From JADKIH01 sp964486655 (GTDB taxonomy: Bacteria; Bacteroidota; Bacteroidia; AKYH767-A; 2013-40CM-41-45), in NCBI GenBank assembly GCA_964486655.1, contig CAZAON010000409.1, positions 1 to 20,362 on the forward strand: 20,362 nt of DNA. Direction: 5' to 3'. The notes beneath the pieces were generated by a model that worked only from the letters and a program-made list of their open reading frames with translations, ran no database searches and was not told the origin of the DNA. Position numbers and translations under genes: made by a program. Below, in pieces: positions 1-8,021 of this stretch (positions are counted from its first letter, which is position 1; every line of letters begins with the position of its first letter).

Positions 1-1
1 A

Positions 2-3000
2 GCACAGCCTCTGACTTCTTCACCTCCAATGACATTCAATGTGGCAACAGGTGACTTTTTTATTGTTCCATCTGTTGCACCTGAAGTTACAGTGGTTGCT
101 GTACTTGTAAGCGAATGGAGAAACGGAGTTTTAATTGGCCAGGTTGAAAGAGATATTCAGATTACTGTTATTGCATGTAACAATATGATTCCATCTCTGA
201 CCGGTATGAATGGAATTCCGGGCCCGAATGCTTACCAGGCGCAGGTCTGTGCAGGCAGTCAGCTTTGTTTCTGGATTCGTTCAGCCGATGCTGATGCTTT
301 AAATACTACTACAATTACGTGGGATAATTCAATTCCTGCAGCAACATTTACAACCTATGGCGGACATCGTGATTCAGCAACGTTCTGCTGGACACCAACT
401 TTTGCAGATGTCAGTAATACTCCTTATTGCTTTACGGCAACCGTTCAGGATGATAACTGTCCGTATCTCGGAATACAGGTTTATTCCTATTGCATAACTG
501 TGAATGGTGTTGAAGCCAATGCCGGGGCAGATCAGACAATTCCTTGTGGTGCTACTGCTAATTTACTTGGAACAGCCGTGGGTGGAAACGGAAATATTAC
601 ATACATCTGGAATCCCGGAAATGATACGAGCCAGACACATAACGGAGTACCGGTTGGCACTTATGTATTGTCAGTAATTTCGGCGGGTTGTTCAGATGTA
701 GATTCGGTTGATGTTTTACCCGGACTTGGAGTTCCTGCAGCTTCGTATAGTTTTACGTCTAATTGCAGCGGACTTCCTGTACAGTTTACCGATTTGTCAA
801 CTGTAAACGGAAGTACAATTACATCATGGACATGGGATTTCGGCGACGGAACAACTTCTAATCTTCAAAGCCCGAGTCATCAGTTCCCTGCGAACGGAAC
901 TTACAACGTAACACTTACCGTATCAACTCCGACAAATTGTACGAATACAAGTGTTCAACAGGTAATAATAAACACCAATGTTCCATCTGCTTCCTTCGCC
1001 GCAAACAATGTTTGTGACGGAGTTCAAATGACGTTTAATGATCAGTCAGGCGGTACGGGTAATAATGCTTGGTCATGGGATTTTGATGATCCGACCAGTG
1101 GAACAAACACAAGCAACGCTCAAAATCCGGCACATACATTTACTGCTGCCGGAACATACAATGTTTCACTTACAGTTACCAATTCATCAGGTTGTACCGG
1201 ACAGGTTCAACAAGCTGTTACTGTAAATCCTAATCCTGTAATTAATGTTGCAAACACTGCAATTTGTGAAGGCGCGCAGGCGACATTAAACGGACCAGCC
1301 GGATTTGCAACTTATACATGGGGAGGAGGAGAAACTACTCAGTCTATTTCTATTTCTCCAATGTTGACAACTTCTTATACACTTACTGTTATTGATGCAA
1401 ACGGATGTACAGGAAACACATCTGCATCAGTAACGGTTGATCCGCTACCAATTCCGGATGCAGGGTTGCCTCAAACAATTTGTGAAGGTACAGGAGCCAA
1501 TCTGGCCGGTACAGGCGGTAACGTTTACGTTTGGAATCCGGGAAATATTGCCGGGTCAAATGTTACAGTATCACCATCTGTTACCACAACATATACACTC
1601 ACAGTATCAACGAATGCAGGATGTTCTGCAACAGACGATGTAACAATTAATGTTAATCCGATGCCAAGTGTTGATGCCGGAAATCCGCTTCAGATTTGTG
1701 ACGGAGAAACAATTACAATTAATGGTACTACAAGTGCACCGTTTTTCGTCTGGAATCCGGGTAACTTCAATACAACTTCAATCACCGTAAATCCAACTGT
1801 TACTACCACTTATGTTTTCAGTGTTAGCGATGCAATCGGATGTTCGGGAGTTGACTCAATGACCTTGACTGTTTATCCCGTTCCTGTGGCTGCGTTCGCA
1901 AGTTCAGGACCTGTTTGTGAAGGCGGCTCAGTAACGTTTACCGATCAGTCGGCTGTTGCATCCGGAAATATCACGAACTGGACCTGGGATTTTGGAAACA
2001 GTGCCAATTCAAACAACCAGAGTCCGACTACCGTTTATAATTCTCCAGGAAATTTCCCTGTGACTCTTACGATTCAGTCAGACGGAGGATGTCAATCAGT
2101 TGCAAACTTCAATCAGGATATCTGGGCGACACCAGTGGCAGATTATACACATAACAACGTCTGTGACGGTGCTCCGATTACATTTAACGATGCATCATCC
2201 ATCAGTGATGGATCAGCGTTAGGTTATTCTTGGGATCTCGGAGATAATACTACTTCATCAAATCCTAGTCTTACTCACCAGTACGCCGGATATGGTTCTT
2301 ATGCTGCCAGACTCATTGTGAGTTCGGTAAATGGCTGTGCAGATACGCTTGTACAATCTGTTAATGTCTATGCGTTACCAAACGCGGCAATGACAACTAA
2401 TTATAGCTGTGAACAACAAAATTCAATAATCTTAGATGCCTCATCAGTTCCGCAAGGAGTGATAACATCCTGGTTCTGGGATTTGGGAGATCAGACTACC
2501 ACATCAGAAACAAATCCTGTTCATGCTTATTCTCAGCCGGGATCTTATAATTTGTCACTCAGAGTTGCTACTGATCATGGTTGCCTCGACAGTACAACCG
2601 GAGCAATTCGAATTGTTCCTGCTCCGACAGTTGACTTCCTTACTGAAAACAGTTGTCTGGGATTCTCTGTAGATTTTACTGATCTGTCAATGCCGTCAAC
2701 CGGACCAATTATTCAGTATGAATGGAATTTTGGTGATGGAAATGTAAGTACAACTCAGAATCCTACACATACTTATTCAAGTCCGGGATTCTATCCTGTT
2801 ACCTTAACTGCAACAAGTGATAGCGGATGTGTAACGACATTATCCCGTCAGAATGCACTGGAAATTTATGCGCCGCCGGTTCCGAACTTTACCAGCAATG
2901 CTTCACAGGCAAATGATATTACTCCGTTGGTAGATTTTCTGAATCTTACATCGGGTGGAGCAGTGTTTAATTACTGGAACTTCGGTGATGGTGATACCTC

Positions 3001-3394
3001 AACATTGTATTCGCCTACGCATATGTACGACACTGTAGGATTTTTTGATGTTCAGTTAATCAGTATAGATCAAAGAGGTTGTGTTGATTCAATCACATTA
3101 CGAATTGAAATAAAACCTACTTCAAACGTTTATATTCCGAACGCATTCACACCTAACGGAGATGCCAGCAATGATATCTTTAAAGTTTACACTCATAATG
3201 TTGCCAAAGTGGAAGTATCTATTTACGATCGCTGGGGACTTAAAATTGTGGAGTGGAAAGATCTCTATGGTGGATGGGATGGAAGAGTCGGAGGTAGCCC
3301 TGCTCAGGCCGATACCTATGTTTACAGAGTGTCTACAACCGATGTAAATAACAAACAGGAAGTGTTCGTAGGGCATGTGAGCCTCGTCCGGTAA
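2..3394 (+). CDS. Secreted PKD/Ig-like repeat protein with type IX secretion type B C-terminal domain (5' end missing)
   Basis: The reading frame is open to the left window edge, so the start and signal peptide lie outside; Met at 29 is only an internal codon. Counting from that Met, residues about 1-157 are a Cys-rich region of unknown fold. Eleven beta-sandwich modules of about 70-85 residues follow: an Ig-like one (about 158-233), two PKD domains (about 234-403), three Ig-like modules (about 404-616), and five PKD domains (about 617-1030). The PKD domains carry WDFGDG-like motifs followed by (H/Y)xYxxxGxY(N/P)V. Residues about 1031-1121 match the gliding-motility-associated C-terminal domain (NAFTPNGD at its start, IYDRWG, GGWDG, TYVY), which in Bacteroidota directs type IX secretion and surface attachment or release. 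Likely an extracellular adhesin or matrix protein; no catalytic domain is visible in the part seen. An intrinsic terminator follows 23 bp after the stop. Confidence 0.93.
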   Translation, partial: AQPLTSSPPMTFNVATGDFFIVPSVAPEVTVVAVLVSEWRNGVLIGQVERDIQITVIACNNMIPSLTGMNGIPGPNAYQAQVCAGSQLCFWIRSADADALNTTTITWDNSIPAATFTTYGGHRDSATFCWTPTFADVSNTPYCFTATVQDDNCPYLGIQVYSYCITVNGVEANAGADQTIPCGATANLLGTAVGGNGNITYIWNPGNDTSQTHNGVPVGTYVLSVISAGCSDVDSVDVLPGLGVPAASYSFTSNCSGLPVQFTDLSTVNGSTITSWTWDFGDGTTSNLQSPSHQFPANGTYNVTLTVSTPTNCTNTSVQQVIINTNVPSASFAANNVCDGVQMTFNDQSGGTGNNAWSWDFDDPTSGTNTSNAQNPAHTFTAAGTYNVSLTVTNSSGCTGQVQQAVTVNPNPVINVANTAICEGAQATLNGPAGFATYTWGGGETTQSISISPMLTTSYTLTVIDANGCTGNTSASVTVDPLPIPDAGLPQTICEGTGANLAGTGGNVYVWNPGNIAGSNVTVSPSVTTTYTLTVSTNAGCSATDDVTINVNPMPSVDAGNPLQICDGETITINGTTSAPFFVWNPGNFNTTSITVNPTVTTTYVFSVSDAIGCSGVDSMTLTVYPVPVAAFASSGPVCEGGSVTFTDQSAVASGNITNWTWDFGNSANSNNQSPTTVYNSPGNFPVTLTIQSDGGCQSVANFNQDIWATPVADYTHNNVCDGAPITFNDASSISDGSALGYSWDLGDNTTSSNPSLTHQYAGYGSYAARLIVSSVNGCADTLVQSVNVYALPNAAMTTNYSCEQQNSIILDASSVPQGVITSWFWDLGDQTTTSETNPVHAYSQPGSYNLSLRVATDHGCLDSTTGAIRIVPAPTVDFLTENSCLGFSVDFTDLSMPSTGPIIQYEWNFGDGNVSTTQNPTHTYSSPGFYPVTLTATSDSGCVTTLSRQNALEIYAPPVPNFTSNASQANDITPLVDFLNLTSGGAVFNYWNFGDGDTSTLYSPTHMYDTVGFFDVQLISIDQRGCVDSITLRIEIKPTSNVYIPNAFTPNGDASNDIFKVYTHNVAKVEVSIYDRWGLKIVEWKDLYGGWDGRVGGSPAQADTYVYRVSTTDVNNKQEVFVGHVSLVR

Positions 3395-3417
3395 GGAAAA
3401 CTATTTTTTTTTTTTAG

Positions 3418-3448
3418 CCTGTCAACTCCGGTTGACAGGTTTTTTTTT
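3418..3448 (+). terminator. Intrinsic terminator after the PKD-repeat gene
   Basis: A perfect 9-bp stem (CCTGTCAAC at 3418-3426 with GTTGACAGG at 3431-3439) encloses a TCCG tetraloop and is followed by nine T (3440-3448). The hairpin lacks an A-tract on its left, so it should act only on plus-strand transcription. Unusually, a run of 12 T (3404-3415) also sits directly before the stem. Confidence 0.93.
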
Positions 3449-3480
3449 GTTGAAAACTTGTCTTAAAACTTCGTAGCGTG

Positions 3481-3514
3481 TTTACCACAGTTTTGAGGTT
3501 TAAAAGTAGTTTTG
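3481..3514 (+). promoter_or_regulatory. Candidate Bacteroidota-type promoter of the oxoamine synthase gene
   Basis: TAGTTTTG at 3507-3514 is an exact match to the Bacteroidota -7 element TAnnTTTG. TTTA at 3481-3484, 22 bp upstream, is one base off the -33 element TTTG. Transcription would begin near 3521, leaving a leader of about 20 nt with GGAGGG at 3532-3537, 4 nt before the ATG at 3542. This is motif evidence only. Confidence 0.5.
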
Positions 3515-3541
3515 GCAAATTATCAACAACCGGAGGGAAGT

Positions 3542-4810
3542 ATGTCAGAAATGAAGAGCAAGCATGAAATGGTTTTAGATATCGTAAACCAGCTTGCAAA
3601 AATCACAACAAAGTTAGGAATCGTACATGCAACAACGGAGGATGTTTCCCTCGATGGAAGACATATTACGGTAAACGGCCAGCAGCTTTTGTATTTTGGA
3701 AGTTGTGGTTATCTGGGCCTGGAACATAACGAAAAGCTAAAGGCCGGAGCTATCAATGCAATCATTAAATACGGTACACAGTTTTCTTCTTCCAGAGCTT
3801 ATGTTTCTTCTTCTTACTACAAAGAGGCGGAGGAATTATTAGGCAAAATGTTCAAAAAGCAGGTGCTTTTGCTTCAGTCGCTTACTGTCGGGCACATGTC
3901 GAACATCCCTATCATTGTTGGTAATGAAGATGCAGTCATTATGGATTCACAGGTTCATGACAGCGTACAAACAGCTGTTCAGTTTCTGAAGAACCGTGAT
4001 ATTCATGTTGAGATTGTAAGACACAATCGCATGGACATGCTTGAAAAAAGAGTGATTGCATTGAAGGAAAACTACAAGAAGATCTGGTATATGGCAGATG
4101 GTGTATACTCCATGCACGGTGATTTATGTCCCGTGAAAGAGTTGTATGCTATGGCAGACAGACATAAGGAATTGTATATGTATATTGATGACATTCATGG
4201 AATGAGCTGGACAGGTCCGCATGGTACCGGTTATGTTTTAAGCCAGGGTGAATATCATGATAGATTATTTTTGACTACCGGACTAACAAAAGCATTTGGA
4301 TCGGCCGGCGGAGTATTGGTATTTCCAGATCAGGAAATTTTCCAATTGGTAAAAAATACAAGCAGGGCTTTTATATTTTCAATACAAATGCCTCCGATGG
4401 TACTTGGAGCAACGATTGAATCGGCTAAAATTCACCTGAGCGATGAGATCATCGGTTACCAGGAAGAACTCTCTCAGAAAGTTGAGTACTTTAATTTGAC
4501 AGCAAAGAAACTGGGATTGCCTTTAATCAGTGAGTCAATATCACCAATCGGTTTTATCGGTGTTGGAAAGCCTGAAGTGGGTTATAATATGGTAAGGCGT
4601 CTGATGAATTGCGGATATTATATCAATATCAGTGTTTTCCCTAGTGTGTCTTATAATAATACAGGTTTAAGAATTCCGATTAACCGGATGCATACTTTCG
4701 AGGATATTGAAAATTTATTAAAAGAAATCAGTGTTCAGCTTCCAATGGCTCTGGAAGATTCGCAATCGAGTATGTCGGATATTTACAAGCATTTTAAGCT
4801 TGTAGCCTGA
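3542..4810 (+). CDS. PLP-dependent alpha-oxoamine synthase-family enzyme (class I/II aminotransferase fold)
   Basis: 422 residues, of the fold used by 8-amino-7-oxononanoate synthase, glycine C-acetyltransferase and serine palmitoyltransferase, which condense an amino acid with an acyl thioester. Visible features are FGSCGYLGL near residue 50, His139 in the DSQVHDS segment that stacks on PLP, the D216-D-I-H219 motif binding the cofactor, and Lys250 in TTGLTKAFGSAGG, the expected Schiff-base lysine. I chose ATG 3542 because GGAGGG lies 4 nt upstream; the frame also has a TTG at 3512, but that falls inside the candidate promoter. The motif surroundings are divergent: DDIHGMSW replaces the usual DDAHGxG, and SLTVGHMSN replaces the SG(Y/F)xAN stretch. 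Substrate therefore cannot be assigned, and a sphingolipid, sulfonolipid or CqsA-like role is possible. No acyl carrier protein or lipid gene lies alongside. Its stop abuts the stop of the convergent response regulator. Confidence 0.85.
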   Translation: MSEMKSKHEMVLDIVNQLAKITTKLGIVHATTEDVSLDGRHITVNGQQLLYFGSCGYLGLEHNEKLKAGAINAIIKYGTQFSSSRAYVSSSYYKEAEELLGKMFKKQVLLLQSLTVGHMSNIPIIVGNEDAVIMDSQVHDSVQTAVQFLKNRDIHVEIVRHNRMDMLEKRVIALKENYKKIWYMADGVYSMHGDLCPVKELYAMADRHKELYMYIDDIHGMSWTGPHGTGYVLSQGEYHDRLFLTTGLTKAFGSAGGVLVFPDQEIFQLVKNTSRAFIFSIQMPPMVLGATIESAKIHLSDEIIGYQEELSQKVEYFNLTAKKLGLPLISESISPIGFIGVGKPEVGYNMVRRLMNCGYYINISVFPSVSYNNTGLRIPINRMHTFEDIENLLKEISVQLPMALEDSQSSMSDIYKHFKLVA

Positions 4811-5236
4811 TCAGGGCTGTTCACAAAGTTGCCAGAAATCATTCAGAATTGATACGGCGGCAACAAATTTTTCGAAGGAAATTGGTTTGATGATATATCC
4901 GGCTACATTATAATTGTATGCCTCAAAACGATCTTTTTCATCATTGCTGGTTGTCATCACAAATACGCTTATCGTATGAAGGTCTTTATCCGCTCTGAGT
5001 TCTTTCAGAAATTCAAGGCCGTTCATTTTAGGCATGTTGATGTCTAATAAAATTATCCGCGGCTGGGGACTGATTTTTTCGACGCCATTCGTACCTCTAA
5101 GCATATCTAATGCTTCGATACCGTTGTGAGCAATTGACAGAGGATTTGTAATCTGACTTTTTTTGAATGCACGCTGGACATTCATACAATCCACTTCGTC
5201 ATCGTCAATAAGAAGAATATTAACCAACTTTTCCAT
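4811..5236 (-). CDS. Single-domain response regulator (CheY/Rcp1-like receiver)
   Basis: 141 residues make up one receiver domain with no output domain. The acidic pocket is Asp11-Asp12-Asp13, the phosphoacceptor is Asp65 in LLDINMPKMNG, the switch residue is Thr95 or Thr96 in VMTTS, and the conserved lysine is Lys117 in IIKPIS. The extended loop before the phospho-Asp and the overall pattern resemble the Rcp1-like regulators often paired with kinases carrying a SHDLKAPLRAI H-box, which is exactly what the divergent gene at 5444 encodes. It probably works as a phosphorelay or protein-interaction switch, because it cannot bind DNA by itself. The ATG at 5236 has no clear Shine-Dalgarno. The stop codon at 4811-4813 touches the stop of the convergent gene. 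Confidence 0.93.
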   Translation of the reverse strand: MEKLVNILLIDDDEVDCMNVQRAFKKSQITNPLSIAHNGIEALDMLRGTNGVEKISPQPRIILLDINMPKMNGLEFLKELRADKDLHTISVFVMTTSNDEKDRFEAYNYNVAGYIIKPISFEKFVAAVSILNDFWQLCEQP

Positions 5237-5263
5237 TTCTATTATTTGATACTATTTATAACG

Positions 5264-5285
5264 GGAAATACCCCGGGGTGTTTCC
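5264..5285. promoter_or_regulatory. 22-bp near-perfect palindrome between response regulator and kinase genes
   Basis: The left arm GGAAATACCCC (5264-5274) mirrors GGGGTGTTTCC (5275-5285), with only the 5269/5280 pair mismatched (T with G). The core ACCCCGGGGT is fully palindromic. A third arm copy, GGAAAC, lies at 5296-5301, so arm starts fall at 5264, 5280 and 5296, exactly 16 bp apart. It sits 28-49 bp upstream of the response regulator start and could be an operator, or a leader hairpin if transcription begins upstream of it. No known family is assigned. Confidence 0.5.
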
Positions 5286-5331
5286 GATTTATTGTGGAAA
5301 CTCACAAATATTACTGAAAAACTGACCATAT

Positions 5332-5386
5332 TTCTTACAGTTTTCATTCAAATGATATTGTACAAAAATCACCCACTTCTTACAGT
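5332..5386. repeat. 10-bp direct repeat upstream of the histidine kinase gene
   Basis: TTCTTACAGT occurs at 5332-5341 and again at 5377-5386, start-to-start 45 bp, in the divergent gap. The second copy ends 57 bp before the kinase ATG. It may be a pair of regulator sites; chance occurrence is possible for a repeat this short. Confidence 0.4.
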
Positions 5387-5443
5387 CCGGTATCTTAAGA
5401 ACAACATATCCGTTAAGTTGTCCAGCTAACCAGAATTAAAAGA

Positions 5444-6826
5444 ATGAAAAAGCTAATCAATCAGCTATTACGTGTCGACTTTTACAAGAGCATTCCTTCA
5501 GATGATCTTATTTGCAGACAGCGTTTTAGTCTATTTCGCATACTCACATTTACGGGTGATTTAGCAGCAATTGTAACAGCATTACAGACCATGGCTACTT
5601 TTCAGTCGCAAAGTATTCTGTCTGTTTTATTACTTGTATTGGCGGTTATTATGACTGTCAATTTTTACATGGTAAAAAGTATTGATCGTTTACCTGTTGC
5701 TTACATGGTCTTGTTATTATCCGGTTTCCTGGTGGTGCATGTACAGGGTTATAATTCGGGCGGACTGTTAAATAGCGGCACGATGTATCTTCCTGTCATC
5801 ATCATGAGTGCGTTTATGATGCTTGGACCAAAAGGAGGTACATGGATTACATTTTTATCAATAGGAAGTGTAGGTACTTTGTTTGTGTTAACAGAATATA
5901 CAACGATTACAAGTTATGATTTGCTGAAGAATGACCCGCATTTGATTCACCAGGATGCGTTGATGACTTTTATATTCGGTTTATTCTGTGTCGCTGCTCA
6001 GTCCAATTATCTAAACAGCAGTAAAAATGCGATCATTGAACGAATTACAGAACAGAGAAACGAACTTGAAATAAGCAACAGAAGACTTCAGGAATATACC
6101 GTATCGTTGGAGAAAACGAATAAGGAACTCGACAAATTTGCTTCAATTGTATCACATGATCTGAAAGCTCCTTTGAGAGCAATTGGTAATCTTACCGGTT
6201 GGATTGAAGAAGATGCGGGTGATGCACTGCAAGGCGAAGTGAAGGCGAATTTCGAATTGATCAAACAAAGAGTGAAGAGAATGGAAGATCTTATCAATGC
6301 CATTCTCGACTATTCACGTGCTGATCGTGTTGCCGGAGAAGAAACCAGGTTCGATGTCAAGCAACTGGTTGATGAGACAGTAGAAATTATTGGTCGTCCG
6401 AAAAATGTAACATTCACCGTATCCGATCATTTGCCTGTTGTATATTCTGATAAGATCAGACTCTCACAGGTTTTTACAAATCTTATTGAGAACGGCATAA
6501 AGTATAATGATAAAGACCAGATTCAGATTGACATTGATTCGAAAGAAACCAATGATGGATGGGTCTTTACCGTAAAGGACAATGGTCCGGGCATCGAAAA
6601 ACAATATCACGAAAGAATATTTGTTATTTTCCAGACACTCAACAGACGAGATGCCGTAGAGAGTACAGGCGTTGGTTTAGCCATCGTGAAAAAAATTATT
6701 GAAGACCAGGGCGGTAAGATTTGGGTAGAATCTGAGCCGGGTCAGGGGGCCGAATTCAGATTTTTCTGGCCAAAAACAAAGAAACAAAGAGAGCCGGGGC
6801 TCATTGCCGCTCCAATCCTCGTGTAA
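5444..6826 (+). CDS. Membrane-bound sensor histidine kinase
   Basis: 460 residues. The N-terminal part (about 29-190) holds about six hydrophobic segments and no large periplasmic loop, so it probably senses within or close to the membrane; I cannot assign it to a named sensor domain. A short coiled linker (about 195-230) leads to the dimerisation and phosphotransfer domain with His238 in SIVSHDLKAPLRAI. The ATPase domain has the N-box NLIENGIKYND (Asn350), the DNGPGIE G1 box, and TGVGLAIVKKIIEDQGG as G2 with WVES following. All catalytic parts are present. It is divergent from the single-domain response regulator at 4811-5236, its probable partner. The ATG at 5444 begins MKKLINQLL; the segment just before it has no exact TAnnTTTG element. 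Confidence 0.93.
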   Translation: MKKLINQLLRVDFYKSIPSDDLICRQRFSLFRILTFTGDLAAIVTALQTMATFQSQSILSVLLLVLAVIMTVNFYMVKSIDRLPVAYMVLLLSGFLVVHVQGYNSGGLLNSGTMYLPVIIMSAFMMLGPKGGTWITFLSIGSVGTLFVLTEYTTITSYDLLKNDPHLIHQDALMTFIFGLFCVAAQSNYLNSSKNAIIERITEQRNELEISNRRLQEYTVSLEKTNKELDKFASIVSHDLKAPLRAIGNLTGWIEEDAGDALQGEVKANFELIKQRVKRMEDLINAILDYSRADRVAGEETRFDVKQLVDETVEIIGRPKNVTFTVSDHLPVVYSDKIRLSQVFTNLIENGIKYNDKDQIQIDIDSKETNDGWVFTVKDNGPGIEKQYHERIFVIFQTLNRRDAVESTGVGLAIVKKIIEDQGGKIWVESEPGQGAEFRFFWPKTKKQREPGLIAAPILV

Positions 6827-6895
6827 GTTCCAACCTCAGGTTTCCAAACTAAAGTGTAACCGTGCATTAATATTGTTCTCATAACATCATAACTA

Positions 6896-7243
6896 ATGCG
6901 CAAAGAAAAAAACACAGGAAACACGGGAAATTCGGAGAGACACATCCCCTCAATTAAAGTAATTGATGTCTCTACTGACCAGCATCATCTGGAAATGGAA
7001 ATTGACAGGCAGGTTAAAACCCTGAGAGCGCTAATCAAAAAACTTCAGCCGGTAGAACGACAGAGGTATTTTGATGGATTACTCTCATACATGTTATCTC
7101 AGCCCATTGATTTTGCAGATTATGGCGGTCATGTAAACGATTCGTATGATTACTGCAACCTTTCTGTTAACGAACTGTCATTAATCAGGGAGTTGTCAGT
7201 CAAGGTACATGAACTCTATCACCTTACAGGAGATTCGGAGTAG
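6896..7243 (+). CDS. Small hypothetical protein
   Basis: 115 residues, soluble and not recognised. The first 15 residues are polar (KEKNTGNTGNSER). Residues about 35-60 are predicted helical and basic (the EIDRQVKTLRALIKKLQPVERQ stretch), and the C-terminal third carries an acidic Tyr-rich segment (about 77-90) and another helix. There is no signal peptide or membrane segment. It begins 69 bp after the histidine kinase stop in the same direction and ends just before an intrinsic terminator, so it may be the last gene of the kinase transcript. A role tied to the kinase would be inference from position only. Confidence 0.7.
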   Translation: MRKEKNTGNTGNSERHIPSIKVIDVSTDQHHLEMEIDRQVKTLRALIKKLQPVERQRYFDGLLSYMLSQPIDFADYGGHVNDSYDYCNLSVNELSLIRELSVKVHELYHLTGDSE

Positions 7244-7265
7244 AATGTTTATTAAGATGTGAAGA

Positions 7266-7294
7266 GCCGTCTGCCCAGGTAGACGGCTTTTTTT
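7266..7294 (+). terminator. Intrinsic terminator after the small hypothetical gene
   Basis: The stem GCCGTCT (7266-7272) pairs with AGACGGC (7281-7287) across an 8-nt loop, followed by seven T (7288-7294). It closes the kinase / small-protein unit. Confidence 0.9.
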
Positions 7295-7337
7295 ATTGAC
7301 AGATTTTTCGCACTTTTGAGTACCCTAACTTAATTGC

Positions 7338-8021
7338 TTGAAATTTTTTCTTAAGAAACACTCATTACCCGTACGCATTTTCCACTGGATAAATTTTCCG
7401 GTTTTGTTCATTATGATTTGGAGCGGGACATTGATTTACTGGGCGAATTCAGTTTATAAAATTTCAGCAGGGGATAAGGTGATTTTTAAATTTTATCCGA
7501 AAGCGGTTTATGAAGCATTAAATATTCCGTACCGGCTGGCCGAAGGTATGTCCTGGCATTTTGTATTCATGTGGTTCTTTTTTCTGAATGGATTATTGTA
7601 TTCGGTTTATATAATTATTTCAGGAGAGTGGAGACAGCTGGTTCCTAAACTTTCATCCTTTCGTGATGCATGGTTTGTTGTTTTGCACGATTTACATTTA
7701 AGAAAGCAAAAGCCCGATCAGGGAAAATATAATGCGGCTCAGCGTATCGCTTATACACTCATCGTTTTTTTTGGTATCGGATCGTTATTAAGCGGACTGG
7801 TAATTTACAAACCGGTGATGTTTTCATGGCTTACGACACTTATGGGAGGATATGAGTCGGCGAGATTCATTCATTTTGTTTTGACAATTGCATTCATTTT
7901 GTTTTTTGTGGTACATATCGTCCAGGTAATAATTGCCGGATGGAATAATTTCCGCGCGATGATCACAGGGTGGGAGACTGCAGAAAAAAAGGAAGCCGAA
8001 ATAACCAATGACCATGAATGA
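7338..8021 (+). CDS. Cytochrome b561-family di-heme membrane protein
   Basis: 227 residues with four transmembrane helices (about 14-35, 69-97, 133-157, 173-200). One histidine lies in or at each helix: His16, His74, His179 and His193, the arrangement expected for two bis-His b hemes in the bacterial cytochrome b561 family, which moves electrons between the quinone pool and periplasmic partners. The start must be TTG at 7338: an in-frame stop lies at 7326-7328, and the next in-frame ATG (codon 26) would delete His16. The last 14 bp overlap the start of the molybdopterin oxidoreductase gene, so the two are translated together and probably form a complex. A promoter near 7311-7318 (CACTTTTG) is only a one-mismatch match. 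Confidence 0.88.
   Translation: MKFFLKKHSLPVRIFHWINFPVLFIMIWSGTLIYWANSVYKISAGDKVIFKFYPKAVYEALNIPYRLAEGMSWHFVFMWFFFLNGLLYSVYIIISGEWRQLVPKLSSFRDAWFVVLHDLHLRKQKPDQGKYNAAQRIAYTLIVFFGIGSLLSGLVIYKPVMFSWLTTLMGGYESARFIHFVLTIAFILFFVVHIVQVIIAGWNNFRAMITGWETAEKKEAEITNDHE

Noticed and set aside
3512..3541. TTG start extending the oxoamine synthase by 10 codons
   Set aside because: The TTG lies inside the TAGTTTTG promoter element, whereas the ATG at 3542 has GGAGGG 4 nt upstream.
7311..7318. CACTTTTG as the -7 promoter element for cytochrome b561
   Set aside because: The first base of TAnnTTTG is wrong and no -33 element is correctly spaced; too weak to list.
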